Below, piece after piece: positions 51,430 to 64,000 of a stretch of 64,000 nt of DNA. This DNA comes from Hoplostethus atlanticus. Its lineage: Eukaryota; Chordata; Actinopteri; Trachichthyiformes; Trachichthyidae. The notes under the pieces were generated by a model. It had not been told where the DNA came from and did no database searches. It saw nothing but the letters and a program-made list of their open reading frames with translations. The number at the start of each line of letters is the position of its first letter. Position 1 is the stretch's first letter. A program made the translations under genes and the position numbers. The stretch is from NCBI GenBank assembly GCA_034670405.1, contig JAXDDX010000034.1, positions 2,548,501 through 2,612,500 of the forward strand, read 5' to 3'.

Positions 51430-52185
51430 AAGGGAAAAAAAGGGGGACTTCTGAAAGACCTCTAAACCCTGTTTAGAGATTCCTGGACTGTGCGGAGAAA
51501 CTTGGCACCCAATATGTGGGCTAAACGCGGGGCTTGATTTAATACAGTTATAGTTTCCGTTGCTTGTTTATGTTCCTCGGGCTGTTAAATGAGTCTGCGC
51601 ACCGACACACGGGGGAGCACAGAGATGCGCAGTGTCCCTGAGCTAGAGGACAAAGCATTTGAATAGGAGTGTCTGTTCAGGATGCTATACCCTATAGGTA
51701 AAGAGATTTATGCTTAAACACTGTTCACTAGGATCCCCATGCGCGTGTCATGTGTAGCCCACCGGAATACAGGGTGTCTCTGGCAGTCCGAGCTGTCCCA
51801 GTGACCTGTTCCCTTTTGACTGGACAATAACATGTGTGCAAGAAGAGGATTTCTCCTTTGCTCCGACCTCAGAATGCCCTCCTCTACTCACCCAGACAGA
51901 TACGCTTTCGTAGGCCTAGAAAAAACGTATAAAATAGCTTATAATGCTGAATGATGCCCCAGAGAGATTCAAAAGAATGTGGTGTAACTGGTGGTAATAG
52001 CATAATTTGACTGTTCATTTTATTCCCATTCATAAATTCCATAAATCTGCTCTGCTTTACTATTATTCATCCCCAGTGTGTTGTAATCCAGTCATTGGTT
52101 GCCTATCAGATCATATCTGAGTCAAGAAAAAACGACTACATCCACTTAAACATTGATTCTATTCTAATTGTGGACTCGGCTCTCA
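51430..52185. other. pcdh8 upstream flank
   Basis: Unique DNA, no gene recognised. It could hold proximal control elements of pcdh8. Confidence 0.4.
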
Positions 52186-52610
52186 TCGGCTCACGAGATG
52201 TCTTGTGAGCGAGAGAGGGGATTTTTTAATTAAAGCCGGTGTAACGGCCCGGTTTGACATGCGCCTCTCTCCTTGGCCTCGCCTGCCAGAACAGAGTGGC
52301 GCAGGTGAAGACGACACACACACACACAGACACACACACATAAGCGCACACAGGCTTCCACACACCCGTTACAAATGGGATTTGGCTGTAAACGCAGGGG
52401 GGATTTATCAGGATTTCAATAGTGAGATTATATCAAAGGCGTATGAAGGCCTCGTTAGTAGCGGCGGGATAATGGCATGGGGGTCTCCCTTTGCAGACGT
52501 CCATGGTTGTATTGTGGCCCCTGAGCCGGCCTGCGGGGACCATAACCCCTGCTGCCTCCATGCAGCCCTCTGCCTAACTGCAGCATAATGAGGCAGAGCC
52601 ACATGCAGCC
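52186..52610. other. Candidate non-coding regulatory block
   Basis: Mixed-composition unique DNA including TTTTTTAATTAAAG (52221-52234) and ATATCAAAGG (52430-52439, a TCF/LEF-like site), bounded by a poly-C run at 52617-52637. Possible pcdh8 control element; inference only. Confidence 0.25.
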
Positions 52611-52616
52611 TTTGTA

Positions 52617-52798
52617 CCCCCCCCCCCCCCCCCCCCTTTCATTAGACGGGAGATGGGAGATGAATTGCCCTGGACATGAGGGTCCCTCTTATTAAAATAC
52701 ATTTAGAGAGCGGCCGGGGCCCCGTCACGGCTCTTTAAGAGATTTTCTCATTCTTTCCCTGGGACTCGCTCTCTTTCTCTCTTCCTCTCTCTCCCCCC

Positions 52799-52843
<45 letters not shown>
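52617..52843. repeat. Poly-C and (CA)n tracts
   Basis: About 21 C at 52617-52637, CT-rich DNA at 52765-52800 and about 19 CA at 52806-52843. Confidence 0.9.
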
Positions 52844-52845
<2 letters not shown>

Positions 52846-53534
52846 CGGCTTTGAGCTTTTTCAGGGGCAACACTTGCCTTGCAGGAGAAGCTAATATCAG
52901 TTGGCATATTCTATAAAGAACCCATCTGCCACAGAAAGTCAAATAGCAGACACCTGAATGGAGAACATCCAGTCCAGCATGCACGTTAGACACAGTTATC
53001 CCAACGAAAAGAAACTATAGTAATCCTATAATACTTTTTAGAATATCACAGCAAAACTAGGAACAGTATAGGAATACCACAAGGATACCATAGGAGATTA
53101 AAACAAATACCATAAGTCAGTATAAACTCACTATTGAACACGCCACGCTAAGTCCTTATAGGAATATGCTAAGAATATTATAGTGATTTTATACGGGTGG
53201 GCCAAGCGCAAGGCATCATAAAGGATGAATTGGTGCAGCAGCAACATTAAGGTTCATCCAATAGATCTGGTATTAACTTTAAAGGAGTTTGAAGAGGCTA
53301 TTCTGTCTAAATTGAACGCAGAGAGGGTCTATTCAACCCCCGCGATAATGTGCTCATTGCGAGGCAGTTTTTTTTATTCTGCTGTGTGAGAATCGTCGTG
53401 TTTATTCTCATTTCTTTATGCTGTTCAGAATACACAGAGCTCTAATGGTATTCTAACACCGCTCAGCATTCTCACACACACAGAAAGACAGAGCAATCAA
53501 ACGCAAATTACACTATGTTCAGTCTCGCCTTGCG

Positions 53535-53561
53535 GATTAAGCTGTGTGCGTGTGCGTGTGC

Positions 53562-53613
<52 letters not shown>

Positions 53614-53620
53614 GGGGGGG
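53535..53620. repeat. Compound GTGTGC / (GA)n / poly-G repeat
   Basis: GTGTGC hexamers, then (GA)n to 53606, then a G run to 53620. Between 52844 and 53534 no gene or clear element is seen. Confidence 0.9.
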
Positions 53621-54098
53621 GACTTTTCACAATGTTGGACAGACTTTTGCAAACCCTCCAAAAAACGTCTTTTGAAGGACACACAGTCACACACACTCAC
53701 CCATACACCTCAAATCACAATTCTTTCACGTGATCGCCATGTCAATCTCACCCGTCTGCACGCGAGTTCAACAATAGCAGAATTAGGGAGAGACTCCAAA
53801 ATCCCCTCCATTCTTCACGGGACATATTAGCATTTTCTTTAAAAAATATCTATCTTTGGAGGACCCCGCTCCCCTCCCCTCCCTCCCTTTCTTTCTTCTA
53901 ACCCCCTTCAGCATTGTGGTCCCATTTGCTCTAGTGATCGCTGGGTATTTGGAGTCTGGAGCTTGTCGCCCGATCCCTGCCTCTTGCCGGAGCTTAACTC
54001 ATTGAGATGGAAATAGGCGATTTGGTCTCTATTGTCCACCAGATAAGCGGTAGAAGGGGAAAGCGGGGAGGGGGGTTGTGAAAGAGATGCTGGGTGGG

Positions 54099-54099
<1 letters not shown>

Positions 54100-54140
<41 letters not shown>
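54100..54140. repeat. (TG)n microsatellite
   Basis: About 20 TG units. Confidence 0.9.
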
Positions 54141-54141
<1 letters not shown>

Positions 54142-54199
54142 GAGGGGGGCTTCTAAGATAATCGATCTCAGAGCTGAAGCCCCTTCAACCCCCCCAGCT

Positions 54200-54350
54200 A
54201 ACCTTTGCTTAACTCGCGTGCCATCACAAGCGCATCGTCCTAATTGGTTCCCAGCACTAATTATCCAATTATCGCCTCTCCACCAGAGAACCGCACTCCA
54301 GGGCCCGTGTGGGTAATGGCCCCATCCTCTATCCTATTGATAGGTATGAT
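54200..54350. promoter_or_regulatory. Candidate homeodomain-rich non-coding element
   Basis: Within about 40 bases (54238-54276) there are TAATTGG, CTAATTATCC and CAATTATCG, i.e. several ATTA-type homeodomain cores including an inverted pair, set in otherwise GC-balanced unique DNA. This composition is typical of deeply conserved enhancers near developmental genes. Conservation itself cannot be judged here. Confidence 0.35.
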
Positions 54351-54699
54351 TAAGAGTGAATACAGCGTTCAGCTCGACACCAGGGAGTGCAACACTTGCG
54401 AAACTTGTCATGGCCCCTGTCTAAAAGGTCTTCAAGAGAGGATCACGCTCCACTCCACATGAGAATTGAACCGCTCGTTGCTATACACAACCAAGTGATG
54501 CACTAATTCAAAACATTTCATCTGCATTATGCCTACACTGTCACTGAAATTGGATACATGACTAAGTGCTGTGTGGGGCAATTAGGCCGCATGGGTGTGG
54601 GACCTAAATATAAAAAAGAAGTGAATAGGGGTTATAGGCTGTTTGGCACGTAAAGGCTGTTTGGCCTGAACGCTCATTGCCTCATTATATAACAGTAAT

Positions 54700-54945
54700 T
54701 ACACTGTAAAATTGAAATGGAGTGAAACAATTTAAATTGTTTCCAACACAAATCGACCTGTCTCAAGAACCTTCTCGAATCATGTGCTTACCGTGTTACT
54801 AGTGGAGTGACCATTGCAAGATATGACACTAAACTCTAAACTAAACTAAACAAGTGAAACTGCACTGGAAACAAGTGAATTATCTCACCGCATTGCCAAA
54901 TTGTTTCACGTGTTTTAAGAAACGCGTGGTTTTAAGACTCAGTAC
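54700..54945. mobile_element. Degenerate relative of the CACTGCAAAAA MITE
   Basis: Inner phrases such as 'ctggaaacaagtgaattatc', 'gtttcacgtgttttaag' and 'ttttaagactcagtact' match the wording of the family seen at 44187-44383, in the opposite sense. Termini are worn. Confidence 0.4.
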
Positions 54946-57400
54946 TCCAATGAACTAATTGTTAGGAAGGACATTTGTGCAAACGAGTATAGACAGTCAA
55001 AGGTACAAATGCACAAATGTCGCAACTTACAATGAAGTGCGCCAAAAGCTGCGGCTGAATGAAAGAGCACACAGCAGGCATGGACTGGCACCAGAATGCC
55101 ACCAGATTGGTAACGTCCAGTCACATTAAACACTTATTCTCTTTTCTCCGTCTCCTTCTCTCTTAGTTAACTTCTGCTCCGATCCATCACCTTACAGCCC
55201 ATCTGTCGCTGATAGCTGCAACACTTTGAATACATTCCTCCCAACAAACAAAACGGTTAACATCTCATGAATACAGCTTTTACACCCCGCACACAGACTG
55301 AGGGAAACTTTAGGGGCAGTGGAGTAACTAGTGCAAAGAAATCTGTCCCGGGACACTCCCTCTTCGCTTCCACTTCATTACCAGTATTGTGCTCGGGAGC
55401 GCGCAATCTGTGCGGCCGTCCCCGCCCGGCCCCGCCAGGTTTCTAATGACTTTCCAATGATGATTTAAAGGGTCGCTCCTCCCTTTTCCCTCTGAACTCC
55501 CCCTCCTCCTCCCCTCTTCTTGCTCCTCTCACTTCTTTTTGCCCCGCTTTGAATTTCACCAGCTTTTGTCTGGAGCTGTTTCCATCACTGGCATTCTGGA
55601 GGGAGGTCAGGAGGAGCGCACATAAAGATTCACACATCAGGCCTGAATAAAGGGAAAGTTATAGGGGAGTTACATCGGACCAACTTTTGCCCCTACATTA
55701 GTCTAGTGGGAGAATCTGGGGGAAGGGATTAGACAGTTGGATTCAGGAGGCCTGTGTCTGGTCTGAGAATGCTGTTTGAATGAGTCGATTTTTTTTTTTT
55801 TAATTTGGCCGACCAAAAAAAAAAAAAAGAGTGATAAAACGCTGGAGTTTGAGCTAATGAAACGCTGTGGGGCTCTGTGTGCACGCACCTGATGGTTGGA
55901 GTGAGCCAGATTGTGCCGTGCTTTAGATGAACAGATGGGGGTGGGTGAGTTAAGAGAACCGTGGAGGGAGGGAGGCGTCTGGATTTCACTCATGTGAAGT
56001 TATGTCTCCCCTTCTTCCTCCCCCCTGCACAGTCCACATACATTCAGAGTGTACAGCATGCAGACGAGCTTCGCCTCTCATTAATATGAACTGCAGGCTA
56101 TGTAGATTGGGATGGTATAGCATGTTCAGGAATGCCTATGTTCCTAATTCGTCAGTACATGCATGTTGTGCAAACTGGTGGGACTCATAGTGACCTATAA
56201 AATTAGAGCTGTTCACTGATCAAATGATTCACTTAAGCTTTGTAACATACAGAATCTCTCCATGTTGACTTTTACACTGATTACAGCAAGGACAAATCCC
56301 CAATACACAGCACATGTTCCAGTGTTGATTTTTCAGTGTGAGTGTTGAATGGAGAGTAGAGCTGGTATGGCTCTGGGCCAGGTGTTCAATACTATGTAAA
56401 CATGTTAAATGAACTCTAAGGGGTGTATACTTCTACAAACACTGGTATAGTGTTGATTTTTTACACTCTCACTGACTTTAACATTTTGTTTTTTGGCTCA
56501 TTTCCCTCACCATGCTTGTGTTTTACACTATCCAGAGGTCATTTCTCACTGCACAGCTTTGTTGGTATATGGTTTGGGGCTCCACGTCTTGAAAGGTCAT
56601 GTGCCGTTTACATCAGTGTGTCAAAATACCAGGGAGTGTTCTGCTGCTTGATACACATTATATGAGACATAAGATGTTCCAGTCACCCCCTTCCTCTGCT
56701 TGCGATCGAGGAATTCGGTCCACAGTCTAACAGAAAACAAAGATTCAAATTTGCCATTTAGTTTGCCATAGGCCGGTAGGATTTTTACTTTTCGTGATAC
56801 TTTCCATTATCATATCCAAAGTTTGGGACATACTTCTCTGTTGCTGAGCGATTCCCAAAATGAATAAACATTTGCTTTAAATTTGGGCAATAACCCACTA
56901 ACCTACTTTGTAGAGTCTATGAGTCATGCACCGCAATCACGGAGTGCATTAGGAGCCGAGGTGGAAACGGGTCTTTAACTTGCCTACCTATTCGATAGGC
57001 AACAGAACTCCTACTCTCGCTCACTTTGTAATTCCTCTCTCTTATCTTTTCTCCCACTCCTCTTATGCCTCTTCCCTCTCTCTCTCACACACACTCGCTC
57101 CCTCTTCCTCTCTCTCTCTCTCTCTCTCTGTCTACTTTTTTTTTTCTGTTTCAAGTCCCAGCAGCACTATTTCGAGCAGGGCATTGAACTATATTAATTT
57201 GACTGAAGAGGACTGCACAGGTAACACAAGTCCAGCAGGCTGTAACCGGTCGGTGTGGCGCGCCCCCCTCACAGAGCTTCGTTAAAGCTGCCCTGTTTAT
57301 GGAGTCACCCTCCATAACCAATACTATATAATTCTCTTTGAACATTAGAGCACATGCCTCATAAAAAGCAATGCATAATATGAGGGGACACCACGCCCAC
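54946..57400. other. Intergenic, no gene seen
   Basis: Unique DNA with A/T runs at 55789-55830 and a CT run at 57107-57129. A patch at 56320-56470 has repeated 'agtgttga' and 'tacactctcac' phrases, perhaps a worn short element. No supported exon. Confidence 0.5.
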
Positions 57401-59400
57401 CCACCCAACCCACACAAACACACACTCACTTACCCATAACACACACACACACACACACACACAGAAAGGCAAGCACACGTGCACACAACCACGGCATTTT
57501 GTGAGCAGTGTGTCCCCTACGCTTGTGCCAGAGAGACTTTGAAGGGAAGGCACTGTTTTCCCGTGGGAGTAAACAACCGCTGAAGACAAATAACTATATG
57601 CAAGAAAACACCCCACACAAAAAAAAACCTGAAATATCTCTCCATACACTATAGGCCTAATCAATATTTCAACAGCTCCAGCTTGATTGTTCATGCAGGC
57701 CATGAGAGGACTAATGAGCCGAAGCTGCGAAGACAATGTGCTCACTAAAGTAGTCTACTGGAGGACAAAATGATGTTTGTGATCTCCCGGAGCAGTCGTA
57801 CTCTGCCCAGGATGAGAAGCTATCGAAGCGAACCCGCTTGAGACCTTCCGCTGCATGGCGACATATGAGCAGGCATATCTGTCTGAGAGAGCACAGATCT
57901 AGCATGAGAAAAAAAAAAAACCACACACCTCGTACGTTGTTTGCTGTAAAAGCACTTTGAGTTGCATTTTAATGTGCGAAACGTGCCGCGCAAATAAATA
58001 TCGCTTGATGCATCGACCGCAAATGTTAAAAATTTCCAAATAAAGGCTGGTAAGGTCACAGGGCTGTAAAATCAAGTCATAACGTTGCGGAGCGCCGCCA
58101 GCATGCTACATTTAGAGGATTCATCCCTGCTGCCATCAAAGAGAAAAACAAGCTATGTAAACATAGAGATCCTAACACACACGCACGCACGCACACGCGC
58201 GCACACACACGAACACACACAGCAGGCAACACCCAATTATCTTTGCTCACAATAAATGAGAAATAGTCAAATTAGTGTTGGGTCTGGGAAGAATCTTCAT
58301 AGATTAGAATATAAAAAGAGGAAGAAAACATGCTCACTCGCAATTCCTCACAGACCCTCAACACAAAGCCAAATGTAGGCTATTTCATAAAACTACAACC
58401 CCGTGCCATCAAAGCTCTCCCTGTGGAGGCGTTGTTCTTGATCGCTCCTCCTGCCTAAGCGCCCTATTTCTCCACATAAGCATCTTTGTTTGCAACACTT
58501 GTCTCGCGTCACTGCGAGGAAAAAGCCCGCGTTCGATTCATCTTAACAGTTTGTGTGTCACTGGGAAAAAAAATGGGTGAAACTTTAAAATTCAGGCTTT
58601 GTTGCCAGAGAACAGAAGGCTGACAAAGTTTTATAGAGGCAGCCATGAAGTTCTGCCTCATTAGATAGAATAGCTGTTCTATATTCAGGGTCTCTGCGGG
58701 GCTAACAAATGCAACGAGTGGGCTAAACTCGGTTCGTTCCGCCGGAGCAAGGGCCTTTTTGTCTGTTTGGTGGGTGGGGTCGGCTAGGATAGAGGGGCCA
58801 GGCGGGCCCTTCAAAACCTGGATTTTTACCATTACAGAGGACCCTATAGCAGGAAGGCGGTGTAATGGGCCGAAAAAGAAAGCCTATAGGGCCTGAAGTT
58901 CCACAGTTTCTCTATGATTGAGCTAATCCAGTTGGCTATGCTGCTGAGACCCAGATTGATATCCAAGGTAAAACGTGCAATAATATTTTTACCGTCCCAT
59001 AGCACAAAATGACCATAATATATTTGCCGGGGATGACTCAGCGATTACTTCATCAGATCCTGAAGTTTCTGGCTTTCAAAACTTTCCGTCCCGAACTTTC
59101 TGTTGGGACAGAAACTCACCGCCCATCCACACCTACTTCCGTTTTCAGCTTCTCAGTGATGGAGGATGGTGCTGCAAGCGAGCGACGGAAGACAGCGTTG
59201 GAAGACATTTTGTCCTCAGGCCAAAAAAACCCCAAAACAAATGACAAACCATTATTATCGTTAGAGTATGTTTCAGCGTGATGTATTACCTCTTCAGACA
59301 TTTCTCTCGGAGCTCTGCTCAAATTAGCCAGTTTACTCATCTCTATTGTGAAAATTATTTATGTCAATGTGACCTGTCGGTGTCGGTCGCCATAGAATCA
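57401..59400. other. Intergenic, no gene seen
   Basis: CA run at 57438-57463 and CGCA/CACG-rich run at 58176-58220; the rest is unique, mixed-composition DNA. Blocks at 57690-57930 and 58075-58160 look non-repetitive and could be regulatory, but nothing specific supports it. Confidence 0.5.
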
Positions 59401-59640
59401 GAATTAGAAACAGGTTTATTGACAAATATGTTTTCACATACAAGGAATTTGTCTTGGTGATTGGCGCATAACAATAAACAATAAACAATGAACAATGAAC
59501 AATAAACAATAAACAATAAACATAGAAGAATAAGAACAAAACAAGAATAAAAGCAAGTACTGTAGAGGCAAAGGTCAGGAATACAATATAAAATAGAGAA
59601 ATTCATGCTAAAATATATAGAGCTCATAGATTACTTTAAC
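59400..59640. mobile_element. Fish repeat fragment with (ACAATAA)n
   Basis: 'caggtttattgacaaatatg' followed by 'acatacaaggaatttgtctt' matches a very common fish repeat (3' end of a LINE-like element). It is followed by about eight ACAATAA/ACAATGA heptamers at 59470-59521. Confidence 0.5.
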
Positions 59641-62600
59641 CTTGAAAAGCTCCATGATGCAGCAAGGGAAAGCACATGCATTCGTAATGCTGTGAGTTTC
59701 AGACCAGCTTGCAGTTTATTTCAGATGTCACCCTGATTCAATTCCACATCATCCAATAAAACAAAAACGACATAAAAATCTTCATTTAACACATAAAACA
59801 CGCTGTGCATAATGAGCGGCTCTATAGGATGAGAGCACAGCTGGTTAACGTTTGCATGCCCTGTCACTTCCTGTTGGGGATAAGACTAAGACTGAGACAC
59901 CAGCTGCCATTGTATACGAGTGTTGATTACTTGAATCCTAATTGCCTTGATCAGTTTCAAATCGTACCTTCAACCAGGCCACTTGTAGAGCGATGAAGAT
60001 ATATACATAGCTGGATTTGCATCTGAGTATCGTGTGCAGCTAATTACTTGTGTTTATTTTTTCACAGCATTTACATTTCTACCAAGAGTGCCACTAATTC
60101 CAGAAGGCACTGGCACTGAATATTTAAAGAAAATCACTGAATTTAAGAACACCATCTCAGAGTTGTCCTCCCAAAAAAAGATTAGAGGATTAGGAAACCA
60201 TCTAGAAGTTGCAGTTTCAAGTCTGTGTCCTAGATTCAGCTTGATATTCTTTTTGATTGCGCAATGAAAGACACTCTGAGGCTATGATGCTTTGGGCGAA
60301 TCACAATGGGGATAAATTGCATTGCGAGTCCTTATTTTCCCCAGTACATGGTCTCATTCCATGGCGGTCATTTATTATTGGTGGTATTTCATTGATATGT
60401 TATTAGGCTCATTCTTTGTTCCGAACAAGTAGCCTTGCTCATTAGGCCCTCATTTAGGCTATTAGAGGTGTTCAGCAGCCTTGTGTCTGAAGAGTATTTG
60501 TTGGGCAGATGGACGCAGCTCTGGGGCTGCCCTCACCCCTGACCCCCCGCAGATGTCCCAACCAGACCAGAGCTCCGTCACGAAGGAGTGGAAAATCAGT
60601 AAAATACCGGAACCGAGTTGTCAATACGCGGGACAATTAGACGCGTTTGAGCGCCAGTTCTGGCAGCGCAGCGCCGCTCGTTGCTGCGTGAAACATGCAG
60701 CGATTACTGCCGTGATGAAAGAGGGAAAGAGGCCATGCGGTGCCTTTCTATGAGGGCCTGGTTGACCGATGGGCTTTGCCTGAATAGGGCTCTGGTGGTC
60801 ATACATAAATTAAGAGGTTAAGTGAGCCATCAGGCACAAATGTTTGCATTTATTAACTAAGGGAAATACCCCCAGCAGTGCATCCATGGCCTCCAAGTTT
60901 ACGAAACTATTTTGAAATTGCATTTAGTTTTTTTAGGCTATATGCCAAGTATAGTATAGGCTATATGCCAATCAGTCAAATTTGATTAGCCTGAACCTAG
61001 TATGGACTATAGCAAACTATAATCTATAGAAAACATATAACTCCCCATAGGAATAATAAGGAGATAAACTGTCACACGTCCCTTTTGTGATATTATAGGA
61101 ATATTATAGTGTTATATTTCTAGTTAGGGTTATTCGGCTACAGAAAACTTTTCCTCTCTAGTTTGGGTTCTAACTAGTCCATTATAGGCATCATGATTCA
61201 TGCTATCTTCAAAAACGTTTTTTAAAACTTCATTGACATCGGAGACTAAACGCTCATAAGGCTTGTTAGACAGAGCAAACATTCCCATTCATAGGAGGAG
61301 GGATCCCGCAGGAATGCATGAGGCAGGTGTAAATATAAACTGTTAATGAGGCGCATCAAAAGCATCAAAGGCGCGCCGTGCTGTGCCATTCTACTATTAG
61401 TCCATACTAGACAAAAGCCATCAGAGAGTTTTCCTCGCTAAACGGTGCTGAATGGGTCCGAGCAGCGGGAGTTGTATTGTTGCCCCCAACCCCCGTGGAC
61501 TGAACCAGGCTAACCAGCCAAGTCCGATGGGCTGGACCCTAACGAGACAGATGAACCGTCTGCTATTGGCCGGGGCGCACTGCACATAACCCGCACCTTC
61601 TGGGTAAATGTGCCAGAGGACGTTTCAGTTTCAGTATCCACGGCGACACTCAACGTATATTTAAACACATTTTCTCATAGGAAGCTGCATGGAGCCTCTC
61701 GATGACTAGGATGCCCATGCCAACTAACTACATAAGGCTCTTGTGGATTTATCCTGTGAAAACATATGGTACCAGAAAATGGTTCTCTATGATTGTGCCA
61801 CAGCAGAACCCTTTTGGGTGCTATAAATAACCCTTTAAGAATGCATGAGATGTCCACTATGAGCAGTGATAAGAACTTTTTTCAGAACCACGCTGGGCTA
61901 TTTATTCTGATTTCCCATTGTTTTTAATTTAGCAAACCACGGGGATCTTTGAGTCATTCCATTTCTATGTAGAACCGAAACCCGGACCAAAGAACACCTT
62001 GAAGAACCCTTCATCTTCTGTGCGTATGGGATGAAATGAAAGAGCCCTTCTCATCTCCGGTCCCTGTTGTACTGCAGGTATAACATGCATATCAAACAGG
62101 AACCCTTTGCCACTCACTCTCAGAACTCACATATGATATTCATATGGCCTTCAAGTCCCATCAGCATTGTGCGAATATGAGCCAGAAACTAGAGAATCAC
62201 GCCTCTGATACATGGTGTCATATCAGCGAGCTGCTCCGCTGATAATACTGACATGGTGGAATCATGGAATATCTTTACATTCTAATTAAATTGACACCGT
62301 CTATCAGTTCTGAACCGGAAAACGGTGCTTTATCCACAGAAAATCCTCTTTGATATTGCCAAAGTGACCTTTTCCACTTCATTTTCACAGGAGCTGTACA
62401 TGTGAAGTCACAGATGGAGGGACGGCACAAACTCTTCGAGCTCGTTTCTATAGCCAGTCGTGTCTGAGCAGGTAGTGAACGTTCATTAATACATAGCAAA
62501 TTGTCCCAGGGCGTCGGAATAACACATCTGAATGATGAAATTCGGTACTATTCCCCTTTAGCAGGCTGCTTCTTGCATCTTAGCAGGCACAGAGGAAAAT
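59641..62600. other. Intergenic, no gene seen
   Basis: Mostly unique DNA without simple repeats. 60840-61130 has several ATAG/TATAGG phrases. 62160-62500 is unique with AATTAAATT and balanced GC and may be a control element. No exon supported. Confidence 0.5.
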
Positions 62601-62619
62601 GGGGAGGTTTGAGGAAATG

Positions 62620-62620
<1 letters not shown>

Positions 62621-62653
<33 letters not shown>

Positions 62654-63392
62654 ATGTGTGTGTGTGTCTCCCTGAGGGCTGGTGGGAGCTTGCGTTTGCG
62701 CATTTTGTTGTAGGTGGTTACATGCATGCGTGTCGTTTGAATAAAAGGCAGCTTATGCAAATGGAATCGTGTGACCAACTGGGGGGTGGTGGGGGGGGGG
62801 GGGGTGCGATGATACCTCACGCAGTTTTATTGTGCAGCGCTCCCACTGTTTTTTACCCACTCTCTGGAGCCTAACAAGGTACAGCGTGCCACGAGGGCTA
62901 TATAGGGGGTAGTGATCATACCCATTAGCCAAGCCACTGGCCCTGATGTGAGATGACACACAGAGGGCCCTGCTGGGCCTGGGGATGAGGTGAGAAACAG
63001 TCCGCAGTGGAAAGAATCAGAAATAGTCAACTCTGTGGCCTACTTCTGCCCTTTGGAAAGTGACTTGATAGGTGACATCCACTGTGTGTGACACATTGGC
63101 ATGGCAGTCTGTATGCCAGTGTGTGTGTGTGTGTGTGGATTGTCAAGGGGATAACAAACAAGGGGCATCCTCTCCTCTCCCGCCTGTCAGTCATTTCTCA
63201 TCCGTATAGGACGGAGGAGGTGGCGCGACTCCAAAGCGTGGCCTACTTTTCTGCTCTTAACGGAGAATGGAAATGAGCTCAAGTTATTTCGCGCGAACGT
63301 CTGTCTGATTTTAATTAACATCACAGTCGTCGTGATAAAGCGCCACTCTGTCTATATCTCACAGCAATGAGATCCCACATCCGCCTTCTGAG

Positions 63393-63432
<40 letters not shown>
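62621..63432. repeat. TG, poly-G and GA tracts near the right end
   Basis: TG run 62621-62668, G run near 62791-62803, TG run 63120-63137 and GA run 63391-63432. A T-run lies at 63534-63549 and a TG run at 63912-63932. No gene to the end of the window. Confidence 0.85.
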
Positions 63433-63434
<2 letters not shown>

Positions 63435-64000
63435 GAAATCCATAATTTAACCGAATGCCCACGAGCTGCACAGAGCACCAGTGATTTCAACACGCCTTTC
63501 CTTGGTCTCATATGAACAAGTGTTGCTGTGGGTGTTTTTTTTTTTTTTTACATTCTCACACTCCAATCTACTATATATTTAATTGTTGTTCATGTTCTCA
63601 TCCCCAAACATATGGCATAATTGAGTCGAGTGTTTGTACCGCGGCACTCTCCTCTCTCTTTCACTCTCGTATGTTTGTCATATAGCATACCGAGTGCATT
63701 TATACCGTATTCTGTCAGACAGTGTAGTGCATTTGTGTGTATTCATTTGGAAATAATAACATTGACAACTGCTTGAGAGATGGAGGGGGTGAGAGAGGGA
63801 GAGGGACTCATTTTGAGCATGTACCCACTAACGAGCTGTATTGTGCTCCAGGCGAGGTGTATGATGGCTTGAAGCCGCTGTGCGAATGTGTGTGTGCGCA
63901 TGTGTGCATGTGTGTGTGTGTGTGTGTGTGCGTGCATACATATTTGCAGCTCAGGGATCTTAGCCGTCTCTCATTTTTTCTAATTTTGATGTGCTCCTCC

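Noticed and set aside
59161-59281. Frame MEDGAASERRKTALEDILSSG as a possible gene start
   Set aside because: Short, unspliced, no recognised domain and no supported downstream exon.

Overview
This window is vertebrate nuclear DNA, almost certainly from a ray-finned (teleost) fish. Genes are split by GT-AG introns. Introns and intergenic DNA carry very many (CA)n/(TG)n, (CT)n and poly-C tracts. Dispersed repeats have a fish character (L2/Rex-like LINE tails, hAT-like and other short inverted-repeat elements). The five protein genes match a block known from human chromosome 13q. No bacterial, plasmid, CRISPR or phage feature is present, and I recognised no tRNA or rRNA gene.

Layout. (1) 1-5.8 kb: a LINE 3' tail, then the endothelin B receptor gene (ednrb, + strand, 7 coding exons, 415 aa) with a possible 5' non-coding exon holding a small upstream ORF. 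(2) 5.8-14 kb: gene-free repeat-rich DNA. (3) 14.0-18.65 kb: an ETS factor of the ELF1/ELF2/ELF4 group, probably elf1 (+ strand, 7 coding exons, 450 aa), with a candidate internal promoter and alternative first exon. (4) 19.07-37.7 kb: sugt1 (+ strand, 12 exons, 351 aa), whose introns hold a DNA-transposon-like element, a partial copy of exon 4, minisatellites and a decayed LINE. (5) 38.9-45.45 kb: cnmd, chondromodulin (- strand, 7 exons, 317 aa). (6) 47.3-51.4 kb: pcdh8, protocadherin-8/paraxial protocadherin (- strand, 3 coding exons, 1011 aa), with a readable TATA/octamer/CCAAT promoter. (7) 51.4-64 kb: no gene seen; AT-rich homeodomain-type blocks may be regulatory elements of the developmental neighbour pcdh8.

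The genes are not an operon and do not form one pathway. ednrb is a neural-crest peptide receptor, elf1 a transcription factor, sugt1 an HSP90/SKP1 co-chaperone, cnmd a cartilage anti-angiogenic protein precursor and pcdh8 a morphogenetic adhesion protein. What they share is conserved chromosomal neighbourhood: SUGT1, CNMD and PCDH8 are adjacent in human 13q14.3, while ELF1 and EDNRB lie elsewhere on 13q. I reconstructed all exons by eye from splice sites, reading-frame phase and remembered family sequence. Every coding total divides by three and ends in a stop. I found no new kind of biological system. The observations most worth checking are the alternative elf1 first exon, the exon copy inside sugt1, microsatellites placed at splice acceptors, and the candidate non-coding elements upstream of pcdh8.
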